DNA of 64,000 nt, from positions 310,001 through 374,000 of the forward strand of contig NZ_FPKR01000001.1 in the NCBI RefSeq assembly GCF_900119825.1, given 5' to 3'. This stretch comes from Chitinimonas taiwanensis DSM 18899. Its GTDB lineage: Bacteria; Pseudomonadota; Gammaproteobacteria; Burkholderiales; Chitinimonadaceae. How positions within the stretch are numbered: the stretch's first letter is position 1; each line of letters opens with the position of its first letter. The translations under genes and the position numbers were made by a program. Below, in pieces: positions 53,886 through 63,320 of this stretch. The notes under the pieces are model-generated. The model was not told the origin of the DNA and searched no databases. It worked only from the letters and a program-made list of their open reading frames with translations.

Positions 53886-55376
53886 TTATAGCGCGCGCCG
53901 GTACTGGATCGCCTCGGCCAGATGGCTGGACTGCAGCGCAGGACTGGCAGCCAGGTCGGCAATGCTGCGTGCCACGCGCAGGATGCGGTGGTAGGCGCGC
54001 GCCGACAGATCGAGCTTTTGCATGGCCGTAGCCATCAGCGCCTGGCCGCGCGCGTCAAGCTGGGCGACCTGGTCGAGCTCGCGGCTGCCCAGTCGCGCGT
54101 TCTCCATGCCCTGACGGTCGAGCTGGCGTGCGCGTGCTGCGGCAACCCGCTCACGCACCTGGGCGCTTGCCTCGCCGGCCGCTGGTGTGGCCAGGTCCTG
54201 CTGGCTGATCGCGGGTACTTCAATGACCAGGTCGATACGGTCCAGAAAAGGGCCGGACAGCTTGCCCTTGTAGCGCGCGATCTGGTCCGGTGTGCAGCGG
54301 CAGCGCCCATTCGGGTGGCCGGCATAGCCGCAGGGGCAGGGGTTCATGGCCGCGATCAGCTGGAAAGCGGCTGGGAACTCGGCCTGGCGCGCCGCGCGCG
54401 AGATGGTGATGCGCCGGCTCTCCAGCGGTTCACGCAGCACTTCCAAAACCTTGCGGTCGAACTCGGGTAGCTCATCAAGGAAAAGCACGCCCTGGTGAGC
54501 GAGGCTGATCTCGCCCGGCCGTGGGTCGGAACCCCCACCCACCAGTGCGACGGCCGAAGCAGTGTGATGGGGCGCACGGTATGGGCGTTGGCCAAAGGTG
54601 TCGGCCTGGAAGCCTTGAGAGCCCAGTGATTGCAGTGCCGCGGCTTCCAGCGCGGCCGCTTCGTCCATGGGCGGCAGGATGCTGGCCAGGCGGCTGGCCA
54701 GCATGGACTTCCCGGTGCCGGGTGGGCCGAGCATCAGCAGCGAATGCCCGCCGGCAGCGGCAATTTCCAGCGCACGTTTGGCGGGCAGCTGGCCTTTCAC
54801 ATCGAGAAGATCGGGATAGGCGCGCGCCTGGCTGGCGGCGGGCATGGCCTGGCGTGCCAGCGGCGTGTGGCCGGTCAGATGCGCACAGACGGCATTCAGG
54901 CTGCCGGCGCCCAGCACCGTGCTCTCGCTAATCAGCGCGGCCTCGTCGGCATTCGCGTGCGGCAGGATGAAGCGCCGTCCGGCCTTGGCGGCGGCCAGCG
55001 ACATGGCCAGCGCACCGCGCACCGGACGCAGCTCGCCAGTCAGCGCCAGCTCACCGGCGAATTCATACTCGGCCAGCTTGTCGGCCGGAATCTGCCCGCT
55101 GGCGGCCAGGATACCGAGGGCGATGGCCAGGTCGAAGCGGCCGCTTTCCTTGGGCAGGTCGGCCGGAGCGAGGTTGACGGTGATGCGGCGGGCGGGGAAT
55201 TCGAACTGGCCGGTCTGGATGGCGGCACGCACGCGGTCACGCGCCTCCTTCACCTCGGCATCGGGCAGGCCGACGATGGTGAAGCTGGGCAGGCCGTTGG
55301 CCAGATGGGTTTCCACCACCACTTCGGGCGCGTTCACGCCATTCAGGGCGCGACTATGCAGCACGGCCAGCGACAT
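53886..55376 (-). CDS. comM: YifB/ComM-family Mg-chelatase-like AAA ATPase
   Basis: 496 residues. N-terminal Lon-like domain (VNLAPADLPKESGRFDLAI), central ATPase with Walker A MLGPPGTGKSMLASRL, Walker B GVLFLDELPEFDRKVLE, a zinc-like cysteine set in NPCPCGYAGHPNGRCRC and the Mg_chelatase C-terminal domain (ARAYHRILRVARSIADLA). ComM is a hexameric branch-migration helicase that promotes recombination in natural transformation. Single gene. Confidence 0.95.
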   Translation of the reverse strand: MSLAVLHSRALNGVNAPEVVVETHLANGLPSFTIVGLPDAEVKEARDRVRAAIQTGQFEFPARRITVNLAPADLPKESGRFDLAIALGILAASGQIPADKLAEYEFAGELALTGELRPVRGALAMSLAAAKAGRRFILPHANADEAALISESTVLGAGSLNAVCAHLTGHTPLARQAMPAASQARAYPDLLDVKGQLPAKRALEIAAAGGHSLLMLGPPGTGKSMLASRLASILPPMDEAAALEAAALQSLGSQGFQADTFGQRPYRAPHHTASAVALVGGGSDPRPGEISLAHQGVLFLDELPEFDRKVLEVLREPLESRRITISRAARQAEFPAAFQLIAAMNPCPCGYAGHPNGRCRCTPDQIARYKGKLSGPFLDRIDLVIEVPAISQQDLATPAAGEASAQVRERVAAARARQLDRQGMENARLGSRELDQVAQLDARGQALMATAMQKLDLSARAYHRILRVARSIADLAASPALQSSHLAEAIQYRRAL

Positions 55377-55468
55377 GTTTTCTCCTGCCCAGCTTATGGT
55401 TTGCCTGGATTACAACATGGGGCCGGACGGCTCTCAAGCGCATTGCATGCCGTCTTCATATAATGCCG

Positions 55469-56512
55469 GCCATGAACAGCCCCTTGCCGCCCACCATTCC
55501 CGATACCCTGCCGGATACCCGCAATCTGGGCGTGCTGCTGCGCGTGCTGCTAGCGGTGAATGCCGCTGCGCTGGTGGTGGCGGTGGCGGCCACCGATAAC
55601 TTCCAGGACGCGGCCCAGCGCTTCATTAGCGATGCGGCCTTGCTGCAACCGGCCCTGCTCGGCGCCTTGGCCTGCTTGGCGCTACTGCGCGATGTGCTGA
55701 CCGCGCTGCCCTACCAGCGCGGGCTGTGGCTAAGCCTCGCGCTGGTGCTGGGCTGCAGCCTGACTACCCGTGCCGTGCTGGCCGGCCTCTATCCGGCCGA
55801 TCTGGACAGCTATCTGCGCGTTGCCCTGTACACGCTGCTGCTTGGCCTGGTCTTGTTCGGCTATTTCCGCCTGCGCGGCCGTGCGCTGTCGCCGCTGCTC
55901 ACCATGGCACGCCTGCAGGCCTTGCAGTCGCGCATCCGCCCGCACTTTCTGTTCAACAGCCTGAATGCGGTACTCAGCCTGATCCGCAAGGAACCGCGCC
56001 AGGCCGAGCGCGCACTCGAGGATCTGGCCGATCTGTTCCGCGTTTTCATGGCCGAGAACCGCGAGCTTTCGCCGCTGGCCAGCGAAGTGGCGCTGGCGCG
56101 CCAGTATCTGAGTATCGAGTCGCTACGGCTGGGGGAGCGCCTGCGCGTGGATTGGCATACCGAGCGCATGCCGCCCGATGCGCTGATCCCGCCGCTGACT
56201 TTGCAGCCGCTGCTGGAAAACGCCGTCTATCATGGGATCGAGCCCTCGATCCGGCCCGGTCAGATCAGCATCAATATCTTCCAGGTGCGCGACGAGTTGC
56301 ATATCGATATCCGCAACCCCTATTACAAGGAGGGCGGCGGCCACCACGCCGGCAACAAGATGGCGATGGGAAATATCCGCGAGCGGCTGGCTTTGCATTT
56401 CGATGCGGAAGCGAGCCTGAAAACCACGGTCGGGAATGACTATTATCAAGTTCATCTGAGCTTGCCTTACCGACCGGCTTCTACTGCCAAACCGACAAGA
56501 AAAGTGCCATGA
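55469..56512 (+). CDS. algZ: LytS/AlgZ-type membrane sensor histidine kinase
   Basis: 347 residues from the ATG at 55469 (an ATG six bases earlier is possible). Four hydrophobic segments in the first ~140 residues, then the HisKA_7TM/His_kinase signature QSRIRPHFLFNSLNAVLSLI with the phospho-accepting histidine, and a degenerate ATPase region with LQPLLENAVYHGIEPS (N box). Partner of the LytTR regulator whose start overlaps its stop (ATGA). The signal sensed is unknown; alginate genes are not present here. Confidence 0.9.
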   Translation, partial: AMNSPLPPTIPDTLPDTRNLGVLLRVLLAVNAAALVVAVAATDNFQDAAQRFISDAALLQPALLGALACLALLRDVLTALPYQRGLWLSLALVLGCSLTTRAVLAGLYPADLDSYLRVALYTLLLGLVLFGYFRLRGRALSPLLTMARLQALQSRIRPHFLFNSLNAVLSLIRKEPRQAERALEDLADLFRVFMAENRELSPLASEVALARQYLSIESLRLGERLRVDWHTERMPPDALIPPLTLQPLLENAVYHGIEPSIRPGQISINIFQVRDELHIDIRNPYYKEGGGHHAGNKMAMGNIRERLALHFDAEASLKTTVGNDYYQVHLSLPYRPASTAKPTRKVP

Positions 56513-57264
56513 CTGCTCTGCTCCGCGTCTTCCTGGTTGATGATGAACCACCGGCCCTGAGCCGATTGCAAGACCTGCTGGCCGACTGCCGCGCCGAAGT
56601 CCCGCATGAGGTGGTCGGCAGCGCGCAAACCGGCACCGAGGCCATCGAGAAACTGGTCGCCCATCCGGCTGATCTGGTGCTCACCGATATCAATATGCCG
56701 GGCATGAATGGCCTGGAGCTGGCGCGCCATCTGAACCGCCTGCATCACCGCCCGGCCGTGGTGTTCTGCACGGCCTTCGATGAGTTTGCCGTGCAGGCTT
56801 TCGAGGTGCATGCGCTCGATTACCTGCTCAAACCGATACGCGAAGAGCGCCTGCTGGCCGCCCTACGCCGTGCGCGCGAGCTGCCGCATCCGGCCCAGGA
56901 CACGCTGCAGGCACTGTCGCCCTCGGCGCGTCGCTACTTCAGCGTGGCCGAGCGCGGCCGTGTGCGTCTGGTGCCGGTCGATGCGGTGCTGTATCTGAAG
57001 GCCGAACTGAAGTATGTGACGCTGAAAACCCGCGAGGCCGAGTACTTGCTGGAGGAGTCGCTGACCCAGCTGGAAAATGAATTCGGCGAGCGCTTCCTGC
57101 GCATCCACCGCAACTGTCTGGTGGCGCGCGACAAGCTGACCGGCTTCGAGAAGGAATGCGAAGGCCATTGGCTGGCCGTGCTGGACGGGATTCCCGAGAA
57201 GCTAGCCGTCAGCCGCCGTCAGGCCCATGTGGTCAGCGAGTTCCGCCGCGGCGATCTGGCTTAG
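56509..57264 (+). CDS. algR: LytTR response regulator (AlgR-like)
   Basis: 251 residues. Receiver domain with DDEPPALSRL (acidic pocket), phospho-acceptor aspartate in LVLTDINMPGMNG, threonine FCTAFDEFAV and lysine LLKPIR. C-terminal LytTR DNA-binding domain: VDAVLYLKAELKYVTLKT and FLRIHRNCLVARDKL. Overlaps algZ by 4 bases. A terminator follows. Confidence 0.94.
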   Translation: MTALLRVFLVDDEPPALSRLQDLLADCRAEVPHEVVGSAQTGTEAIEKLVAHPADLVLTDINMPGMNGLELARHLNRLHHRPAVVFCTAFDEFAVQAFEVHALDYLLKPIREERLLAALRRARELPHPAQDTLQALSPSARRYFSVAERGRVRLVPVDAVLYLKAELKYVTLKTREAEYLLEESLTQLENEFGERFLRIHRNCLVARDKLTGFEKECEGHWLAVLDGIPEKLAVSRRQAHVVSEFRRGDLA

Positions 57265-57291
57265 GCGGGATGCGTGCGCGAGAAAAGTAAA

Positions 57292-57315
57292 AGGCGGGCC
57301 GTGGCCCGCTTTTTT
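57292..57315. terminator. Terminator after algR
   Basis: GCGGGCC-GT-GGCCCGC followed by TTTTTT. Confidence 0.9.
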
Positions 57316-57325
57316 CATAGGTACG

Positions 57326-58264
57326 CTACTCGGGCGGCGATGGCTTGAAACGGCCTTCCTCGAGCAGCTGGCGCAACAGGCGTGCGGTAGGGCGTGGCTT
57401 TTCCAGCATGGGCACATGGCCGCACTGGGCCAGGATGGCGATCTTGGCGTGTGGAATGCCGGCCTTGAACAGCTGGATCGAGGAAATATCTAGCACCCGG
57501 TCATCGTCGCCCCACAGGATCAAGGTGGGGGCGCTGATGCTAGGCAGCTTGTCATCCAGCCAGACGCGCTGGCCAAATACTTCCTGGAAGATCAGATCCT
57601 GATCGGCAGCCTGGGCCATGCCCAGCGCGATCAGGTGGTCACGCAGGAAGCCGGGCAGATAGGGCTTGCGGTGGTAGACGAGTTTGAGGATGGCATCGAA
57701 ATCGGCCGGTTTGCGCAGCAGCAGCAGATTATCGCCGGCCAGCGCCGCCTCGTAGAAGGGGCTGCGCTTGGGCATGTCCACCCCGGCGGCATTGAATAGG
57801 CCCAGGCTGGCGACCCGCTCCGGGTGGGCGGCGGCGAAGGCGGCGGCCAGATAGCCACCGAGCGAGTTGCCGACCAGATGCACGCGCTCCAGGCGCAGGA
57901 TGTCGATGAAGTCCTTCAGGCGCGCCACCTGGCAATCGAGCGCATAGGACTTATTGCCCAGATAACCGGTTTCGCCAAATCCGGGCAGATCGGGCACCAG
58001 CACGCGGTAGTCACGGAAGTGCGGGGCCAGCAGCAGCCAGTTGCTGCTGTCGGCGGAAAAACCGTGCAGGAAGATCAGCGCTTCGGCGCTACGCGGGCCG
58101 CCGGCGTAGTAAACCAGCTCGAAGCCATCCACGCCCACCGTGTGCCGGCGCAGTCCGGCGCGCCGACGTGCCAGGGCCAGCATGGCCACCGCCCAATGCC
58201 GCCAACTGAGGCCGACGCCAACCAGAAGCAGGCCGATTGCCCCGATGACGAGCCAGCCGTTCAT
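57326..58264 (-). CDS. Membrane-anchored alpha/beta-hydrolase (lipase-like)
   Basis: 312 residues. An N-terminal transmembrane anchor MNGWLVIGAIGLLLVGVGLS precedes the fold: FLHGFSADSSNW, DLPGFGETG, nucleophile LVGNSLGGYLAA (G-N-S-L-G), aspartate in LWGDDDRVLD and histidine in AQCGHVPMLEKP. Resembles Moraxella-type lipase/monoacylglycerol lipases. Its start is divergent from the next hydrolase. Confidence 0.88.
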   Translation of the reverse strand: MNGWLVIGAIGLLLVGVGLSWRHWAVAMLALARRRAGLRRHTVGVDGFELVYYAGGPRSAEALIFLHGFSADSSNWLLLAPHFRDYRVLVPDLPGFGETGYLGNKSYALDCQVARLKDFIDILRLERVHLVGNSLGGYLAAAFAAAHPERVASLGLFNAAGVDMPKRSPFYEAALAGDNLLLLRKPADFDAILKLVYHRKPYLPGFLRDHLIALGMAQAADQDLIFQEVFGQRVWLDDKLPSISAPTLILWGDDDRVLDISSIQLFKAGIPHAKIAILAQCGHVPMLEKPRPTARLLRQLLEEGRFKPSPPE

Positions 58265-58443
58265 GGCTTACCCTGCCGCATGGTTTATTCTCCCTGTGCG
58301 CGTCTGTGGCAGACTGCCGCCCGCACGACACGATTGTGTGCATTTTCGCCATTCTAGCCAGAGCCTTAGCGTATCGGTGAGTTTCCTCCCGCTACGCCTT
58401 GGCACTGTGCCGAACGCCTCAGCCAAGGATTCCGCACCGCCCT

Positions 58444-59358
58444 ATGCAGATTGCCCTGCTCCCCCAGCCCGATGGTCATCGCATCGCCACCTATTACTGG
58501 CCGCAAGCCGCAGCGCGGCGCGTGGTGGTCATTGCCCACGGTATGGCCGAACATGCCGCCCGCTATGCGGGCTTCGCCCAAGCCCTGAATCAGCAGGGCT
58601 GCGCGGTATGGTCCTACGACCATCGCGGCCACGGGCAGAGCGTGCACGATGGCCGCCTCGGGCACTTTGCCGATGAGCAAGGTTGGGACAAGGTGGTCGG
58701 CGATCTGGCCAGCGTGCTGCAACAGGTGCGTGCCCAGCATCCGGGCCTGCCGGTGCTACTGTTCGCCCACAGCATGGGCTCCTTTGTGGCGCGCGCGCTG
58801 ATGCTGCGCCCCGGTAAGCTCATTGATGGGCTGATCCTGTCCGCCACCGGCTTTCGGCAATCGGCCATTGCGCGCGTGATGGCCGGCATCGCCGCGGTGG
58901 CCGGGCGGCGCCAGGGGTGGGATCAGCCCTCGGCCATGATGCGCAAACTGGTATTCGGCACCTTCAATCTGCGCTTCGTGCCATCGCGCACCCAGTTCGA
59001 CTGGTTGAGCCGCGTGCCGGCCGAAGTCGATGCCTATATCGCCGATCCGCTCGCCGGCTTCGATTGCTCGGCCGGCCTGTGGCGTGACCTCTTCCTCGGT
59101 ATTGTCGAGCTGGAGGCCGCCGAGGCGCGCGGCGCGGATTTGATCGATGTGCCGGTTTGGCTGCTGGCTGGCTCGCACGATCCGGTCAGCATGGGGGGCA
59201 AGGGTTGCCGCCAGCTCGCCGATCGCTACCAGGCCGTCGGCCTGCACGATGTCAGCGTCACCGTCTACCCGCAGGGCCGCCACGAGATGCTGAACGAGAG
59301 CAATCGCGAGCAGGTGTATGCCGATCTGTTTGCCTGGATGGACCAGCGCTTCACGTGA
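58444..59358 (+). CDS. Monoacylglycerol-lipase-type alpha/beta-hydrolase
   Basis: 304 residues from the ATG at 58444 (MQIALLPQPDGHRIATYYWP). Hydrolase-4 features: IAHGMAEHAARYAGFA, YDHRGHGQS, nucleophile LFAHSMGSFVARA (H-S-M-G), aspartate in LLAGSHDPVS and histidine in YPQGRHEMLNE. Matches the lysophospholipase/MGL group. A parS-like palindrome overlaps the stop codon. Confidence 0.9.
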   Translation: MQIALLPQPDGHRIATYYWPQAAARRVVVIAHGMAEHAARYAGFAQALNQQGCAVWSYDHRGHGQSVHDGRLGHFADEQGWDKVVGDLASVLQQVRAQHPGLPVLLFAHSMGSFVARALMLRPGKLIDGLILSATGFRQSAIARVMAGIAAVAGRRQGWDQPSAMMRKLVFGTFNLRFVPSRTQFDWLSRVPAEVDAYIADPLAGFDCSAGLWRDLFLGIVELEAAEARGADLIDVPVWLLAGSHDPVSMGGKGCRQLADRYQAVGLHDVSVTVYPQGRHEMLNESNREQVYADLFAWMDQRFT

Positions 59359-59361
59359 AAC
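59348..59361. other. parS-like palindrome (one mismatch)
   Basis: GCTTCACGTGAAAC, one base off the parS core GTTTCACGTGAAAC, spanning the end of the MGL-type hydrolase gene. Being partly coding, chance is possible. Confidence 0.4.
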
Positions 59362-59380
59362 CGGCGTAAGTCATGCCCGC

Positions 59381-60799
59381 TTAGGCGCTGCGCTTGAACA
59401 AGGCCAGCGCCTTTTCTCTTTGCGTGGCATGGTCGACGATGGGCTCCGGGTAGTCGTGCCCCAGGCGCAGCCCCGCACTGGCCAGTAGCAATGGCTTGGC
59501 TTGCCAGGGCGCATGCAGCGCATCACTGGGCAGGCGCGCCAGCTCCGGCACATAGCGACGGATGAACTTGCCTTCCGGGTCGAATTTTTCCGACTGGCTG
59601 ACCGGGTTGAAGATGCGGAAATAGGGTTGCGCATCGCAGCCGGTGCTGGCCGCCCATTGCCAGCCGCCGTTATTGGCGGCCAGGTCGAAGTCGAGCAGCT
59701 TTTCGGCGAAATAGGCTTCGCCCCAACGCCAATCGACCAGCAGATCCTTGACCAGGAAGCTGGCCGCAACCATGCGCAGGCGGTTATGCATAAAGCCGGT
59801 CTGGTTCAGCTGGCGCATGGCCGCATCCACGATCGGATAGCCGGTCTGCCCCGCGCACCAGGCCTCGAACAAGCTGCGGTCGTTAGGGAAGGGCAGGTCC
59901 ACATACTGGGCCTTGAAGGATTGCCCCACCGCATCGGGCCGATGCCAGAGTATCTGGTGGTAGAAGTCGCGCCAGATCAGCTCATTCAGCCAGCCCATGC
60001 TGCCGGCCGTGCCGCGCTGCCAGGCATAGGCGGCCAGCTGGCGGATCGAGATGGTGCCAAAACGCAAATGCACGCTCAGATAGGACACGCCTTTCACGCC
60101 GGGAAAATCACGCGCGTCCTTGTAGCGGTCGATGCGTTGCTGGAAGTCGGTAAACAACGCCTCGGCGCCACTGGCACCGGTGCGGATACCGATCTGGCCG
60201 ATATCGCTCGCTGCAAAACCCATGTCCGCCAGGCTCGGTAAGGCCTCGGGTGTCAGCGGCGCCAGCGCGGCCTGGTAGCGCGTCACCGGGTAGGTCTGCA
60301 GATAAAAGGGGTCAAGCTTCTTCAGCCAGGCGTTCTTGTAGGGGGTGAACACCGAGAAGAAGCCACCGGCCTGGGTCAGCACCTCATCGCGCTCGAAGAT
60401 CACCTGATCCTTGCTGGTATGAAAGGCGATGCCCAGCTCGGCCAGGCTGGCAGCCACCTTGGCATCGCGTGCTATCGCAGCCGGCTCGTAATCATGGTTG
60501 GTAAACACCGCCTGGGCGCCCAGAGCCTGGGCGAGACGCGGTATCTCCTCGGCCGCCAGCGCATGGCGCACGCAGAGATCGCTCCCCAAGGCTTGCAGTT
60601 CGGCTTTTAGCTCGCGCAGGGTCTGCCAGATGAAGTCCACGCGCCGGTCGGTGCGCGGCAGGCTGTCCAGGATGGCGCGGTCGAAAATGAATACCGGGAT
60701 CACCCGCTGCGACTGTTTGAGCGCGTGGTAAAGGGCGGCGTGATCGTGTAGGCGCAGGTCGCGGCGTAGCCAGACCAGGGTGGTCGTGTAGTGGGGCAT
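59381..60799 (-). CDS. phrB: Deoxyribodipyrimidine photolyase (class I CPD)
   Basis: 472 residues. N-terminal antenna domain ([20 protein letters not shown]), then FAD-binding domain with [34 protein letters not shown] and the flavin/tryptophan stretch [20 protein letters not shown] with [20 protein letters not shown]. Light-driven repair of cyclobutane pyrimidine dimers. Single gene divergent from yqgE. The last residues KRSA are normal. Confidence 0.96.
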   Translation of the reverse strand: MPHYTTTLVWLRRDLRLHDHAALYHALKQSQRVIPVFIFDRAILDSLPRTDRRVDFIWQTLRELKAELQALGSDLCVRHALAAEEIPRLAQALGAQAVFTNHDYEPAAIARDAKVAASLAELGIAFHTSKDQVIFERDEVLTQAGGFFSVFTPYKNAWLKKLDPFYLQTYPVTRYQAALAPLTPEALPSLADMGFAASDIGQIGIRTGASGAEALFTDFQQRIDRYKDARDFPGVKGVSYLSVHLRFGTISIRQLAAYAWQRGTAGSMGWLNELIWRDFYHQILWHRPDAVGQSFKAQYVDLPFPNDRSLFEAWCAGQTGYPIVDAAMRQLNQTGFMHNRLRMVAASFLVKDLLVDWRWGEAYFAEKLLDFDLAANNGGWQWAASTGCDAQPYFRIFNPVSQSEKFDPEGKFIRRYVPELARLPSDALHAPWQAKPLLLASAGLRLGHDYPEPIVDHATQREKALALFKRSA

Positions 60800-60900
60800 A
60801 TCTGTCTATCACTTGTACAGGTCGAAACAGAATAAACCCTTGCCGTCCGGAAGGGCAGCCCGCCCGGCAAGTTGCCATGCGCTGTGCGATAATTCGGCCC

Positions 60901-61461
60901 ATGGAAGCCATCAACCTGACTCGCCAGTTCTTGATTGCCATGCCCGCCATGGCCGACCCCATTTTTGCCAAATCGCTCGTCTACGTGGTCGACCACAATC
61001 CCGAGGGCGCGATGGGCGTGATCGTCAATCGCCCGATAGGCATGGATGTGCGCACGCTGTTCGAGCAGGTCGATATCGAATTGCAGCGCGAGGATGTGGC
61101 CGAGCAGCAGGTTTATTTCGGCGGGCCGGTGCAGACCGACCGCGGCTTTGTGCTGCACCAGCCGCTAGGCAACTGGCAGTCGACCATGTCGATCGAGGAT
61201 GAGCTGGGCCTCACCACCTCCAAGGATGTCTTGCTGGCCGTGGGTAGCGGGGCCGGGCCAGACCGCTTGTTCGTGACACTCGGTTACGCGGGTTGGGATG
61301 CTGGCCAGTTGGAAGGCGAGCTGGCCCAGAATGCCTGGCTGACGGTGGAAGCCGATATTGAAGTGGTGTTCAGCCTGCCCTCCGAGCAGCGCTACGAAGC
61401 TGCGCTCAGGCTATTGGGCATCGATATGGCCATGCTGTCCGAAACCGCCGGGCACGCCTGA
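60901..61461 (+). CDS. yqgE: YqgE/AlgH family protein
   Basis: 186 residues from the ATG at 60901 ([20 protein letters not shown]). Family motifs: [43 protein letters not shown] and [19 protein letters not shown]. Function not firmly known; nearly always next to ruvX, as here (4-base gap). Confidence 0.95.
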   Translation: MEAINLTRQFLIAMPAMADPIFAKSLVYVVDHNPEGAMGVIVNRPIGMDVRTLFEQVDIELQREDVAEQQVYFGGPVQTDRGFVLHQPLGNWQSTMSIEDELGLTTSKDVLLAVGSGAGPDRLFVTLGYAGWDAGQLEGELAQNAWLTVEADIEVVFSLPSEQRYEAALRLLGIDMAMLSETAGHA

Positions 61462-61465
61462 TTCC

Positions 61466-61885
61466 ATGGCCGGCTATGTGATCGCCTTCGACTTCGGTGA
61501 AGTCCGCATTGGTGTGGCCGGTGGCAGCCAGGAACTCGGCATCGCCACCCCGCTCGCCACCATCACCGGCAATAGCAATGAAGACAAGTTTGCTGCCATC
61601 GGCAAGCTGATCGCCGAATGGCGCCCCAGCCAGCTGGTGGTCGGTCTGCCCAGTCATCTGGACGGCACCGAACACGCGCTGAGCCGCCTGGCGCGCACCT
61701 TCGCCAATCGCCTGCATGGCCGCTTCAATCTGCCGGTTGCCCTGGTGGACGAGCGGCTGACCTCGGTGGAAGCCGAGGGCATGCTGAGCGCAGCGCAGAC
61801 CTTCGGCAAAAAGCGTAAAGCCGCGCTCGACCAGGTGGCGGCGATGCAGATTCTGCAGGCCTGGTTCGACCAGCCGGTGAAGTAG
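61466..61885 (+). CDS. ruvX: Holliday-junction resolvase-like YqgF/RuvX
   Basis: 139 residues from the ATG at 61466 ([20 protein letters not shown]). RNase H-like fold: [11 protein letters not shown] (first acidic residue), [17 protein letters not shown] and [15 protein letters not shown] with the second acidic cluster. Processes the 5' end of pre-16S rRNA and/or resolves junctions. The frame upstream overlaps yqgE and is not used. Confidence 0.95.
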   Translation: MAGYVIAFDFGEVRIGVAGGSQELGIATPLATITGNSNEDKFAAIGKLIAEWRPSQLVVGLPSHLDGTEHALSRLARTFANRLHGRFNLPVALVDERLTSVEAEGMLSAAQTFGKKRKAALDQVAAMQILQAWFDQPVK

Positions 61886-61891
61886 CCGGCT

Positions 61892-62353
61892 ATGGTCAGC
61901 ATGCCTAAGCGCGTTGAGATTCGTCCGTTTTCACCAGCTGATGTCAGCGCGGTTGCCAATCTACTCGGCCAGCTCGGTTACCCGGTTGAAAGCGAGGCGC
62001 TGGTGTTGGAACGCCATGCGGCCTTGGCGGCCGACGTCCAACAGGCGGTGCTGGTGGCGGTATGCGAAGGCCAGCTCGTCGGTCTCGTACAAATGGCGCG
62101 CGTTTGCCTGCTGGCGTCGGAAGGCTATGTGGAAGTGCATGCGCTGGTCGTGGATGAGGCAGCGCGTGGCCAAGGCGTCGGCGCTGCGCTGCTGGAGGCG
62201 GTACAGGCGTGGACCACCCGTTTCGGCAATTTGCGTGTTCGCCTGGGTTCGGGCGTACATCGCGAGCAAGCACACCAGTTTTATGAACACCTTGGGTATA
62301 CAAAGCGGGCCGGCTTCACCTTCGAGAAGCATATGACGGCCGCGGTAATCTGA
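61892..62353 (+). CDS. GNAT-family N-acetyltransferase
   Basis: 153 residues. Motif [19 protein letters not shown] (residues ~87-104) and the C-terminal [20 protein letters not shown] are characteristic. The substrate is unknown. It occupies the place between ruvX and pyrB where pyrR is found in related gammaproteobacteria and betaproteobacteria, 6 bases after ruvX. Confidence 0.9.
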   Translation: MVSMPKRVEIRPFSPADVSAVANLLGQLGYPVESEALVLERHAALAADVQQAVLVAVCEGQLVGLVQMARVCLLASEGYVEVHALVVDEAARGQGVGAALLEAVQAWTTRFGNLRVRLGSGVHREQAHQFYEHLGYTKRAGFTFEKHMTAAVI

Positions 62354-62366
62354 AAGGCATTGGACG

Positions 62367-63320
62367 ATGTACAACCCGCAACTCAACCGCCACGGCGAGC
62401 TGATTCATCTGCTCAGCACCGAAGGCCTGCCGGCGCGCATCCTGCGCCAGATTCTCGACAAGGCCGCGGGCTACGTGGCCGCTGGCGAGGCCGGTGAAAA
62501 GAAGCACGCCGATCTGGCTGGCAAGACGGTGTTCAATCTCTTCTTCGAGAATTCGACCCGTACCCGCACCACTTTCGAGATTGCCCAGAAGCGCCTGAGC
62601 GCCGATGTGCACAGCCTGAATATCCAGGCCAGCTCGACCGCCAAGGGCGAGACCCTGCTCGACACCATCCACAATCTGGAAGCGATGGGCGCCGATATGT
62701 TCGTGGTGCGCCATGCCGAATCGGGAGCACCCTTCCTGATCGCCAAGCATGTGAAGCCCGGTGTGGCGGTGGTGAATGCCGGTGACGGCCGCCATGCGCA
62801 CCCGACCCAGGCCCTCCTGGACATGTACACGATCCGCCACTTCAAGGGCGATTTCCAGAACCTGACCGTGGCCATTGTTGGCGACATCCTGCATTCGCGC
62901 GTGGCGCGCTCGCAGATTCATGCGCTGACCACGCTGGGCTGCCCGGAAGTGCGCGTGATCGGCCCGAAGACCCTGCTGCCGCGCGATGTCGAGCAGCTCG
63001 GCGTGCGCGTGTTCCACGATCTGCAGCAAGGCCTGCAGGGCGTGGACGTGGTGATCGCACTGCGCCTGCAGAACGAACGCATGAATGGCGCGCTGCTGCC
63101 CAGCGCGAACGAGTTCAACCAGTTCTACGGCCTGTCACGCGAAAAGCTCGCGCTGGCCAAGCCGGACGCCATCGTCATGCATCCAGGCCCGATGAACCGC
63201 GGGGTGGAGATCGACTCGGCCGTGGCGGACGGCCAGCAGTCGGTGATTCTTGATCAAGTGACATTCGGCATCGCTGTGCGCATGGCCGTGATGAGCATGC
63301 TGTCGGAGGCGCGCGCATGA
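62367..63320 (+). CDS. pyrB: Aspartate carbamoyltransferase catalytic chain
   Basis: 317 residues. Carbamoyl phosphate + aspartate to carbamoylaspartate in pyrimidine synthesis. Carbamoyl-phosphate site [46 protein letters not shown] and [16 protein letters not shown] are all visible; the C-terminal [19 protein letters not shown] is typical. Its stop overlaps the pyrC' start (ATGA). No pyrI regulatory gene here: the class A (PyrB plus inactive PyrC') dodecamer type is expected. Confidence 0.97.
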   Translation: MYNPQLNRHGELIHLLSTEGLPARILRQILDKAAGYVAAGEAGEKKHADLAGKTVFNLFFENSTRTRTTFEIAQKRLSADVHSLNIQASSTAKGETLLDTIHNLEAMGADMFVVRHAESGAPFLIAKHVKPGVAVVNAGDGRHAHPTQALLDMYTIRHFKGDFQNLTVAIVGDILHSRVARSQIHALTTLGCPEVRVIGPKTLLPRDVEQLGVRVFHDLQQGLQGVDVVIALRLQNERMNGALLPSANEFNQFYGLSREKLALAKPDAIVMHPGPMNRGVEIDSAVADGQQSVILDQVTFGIAVRMAVMSMLSEARA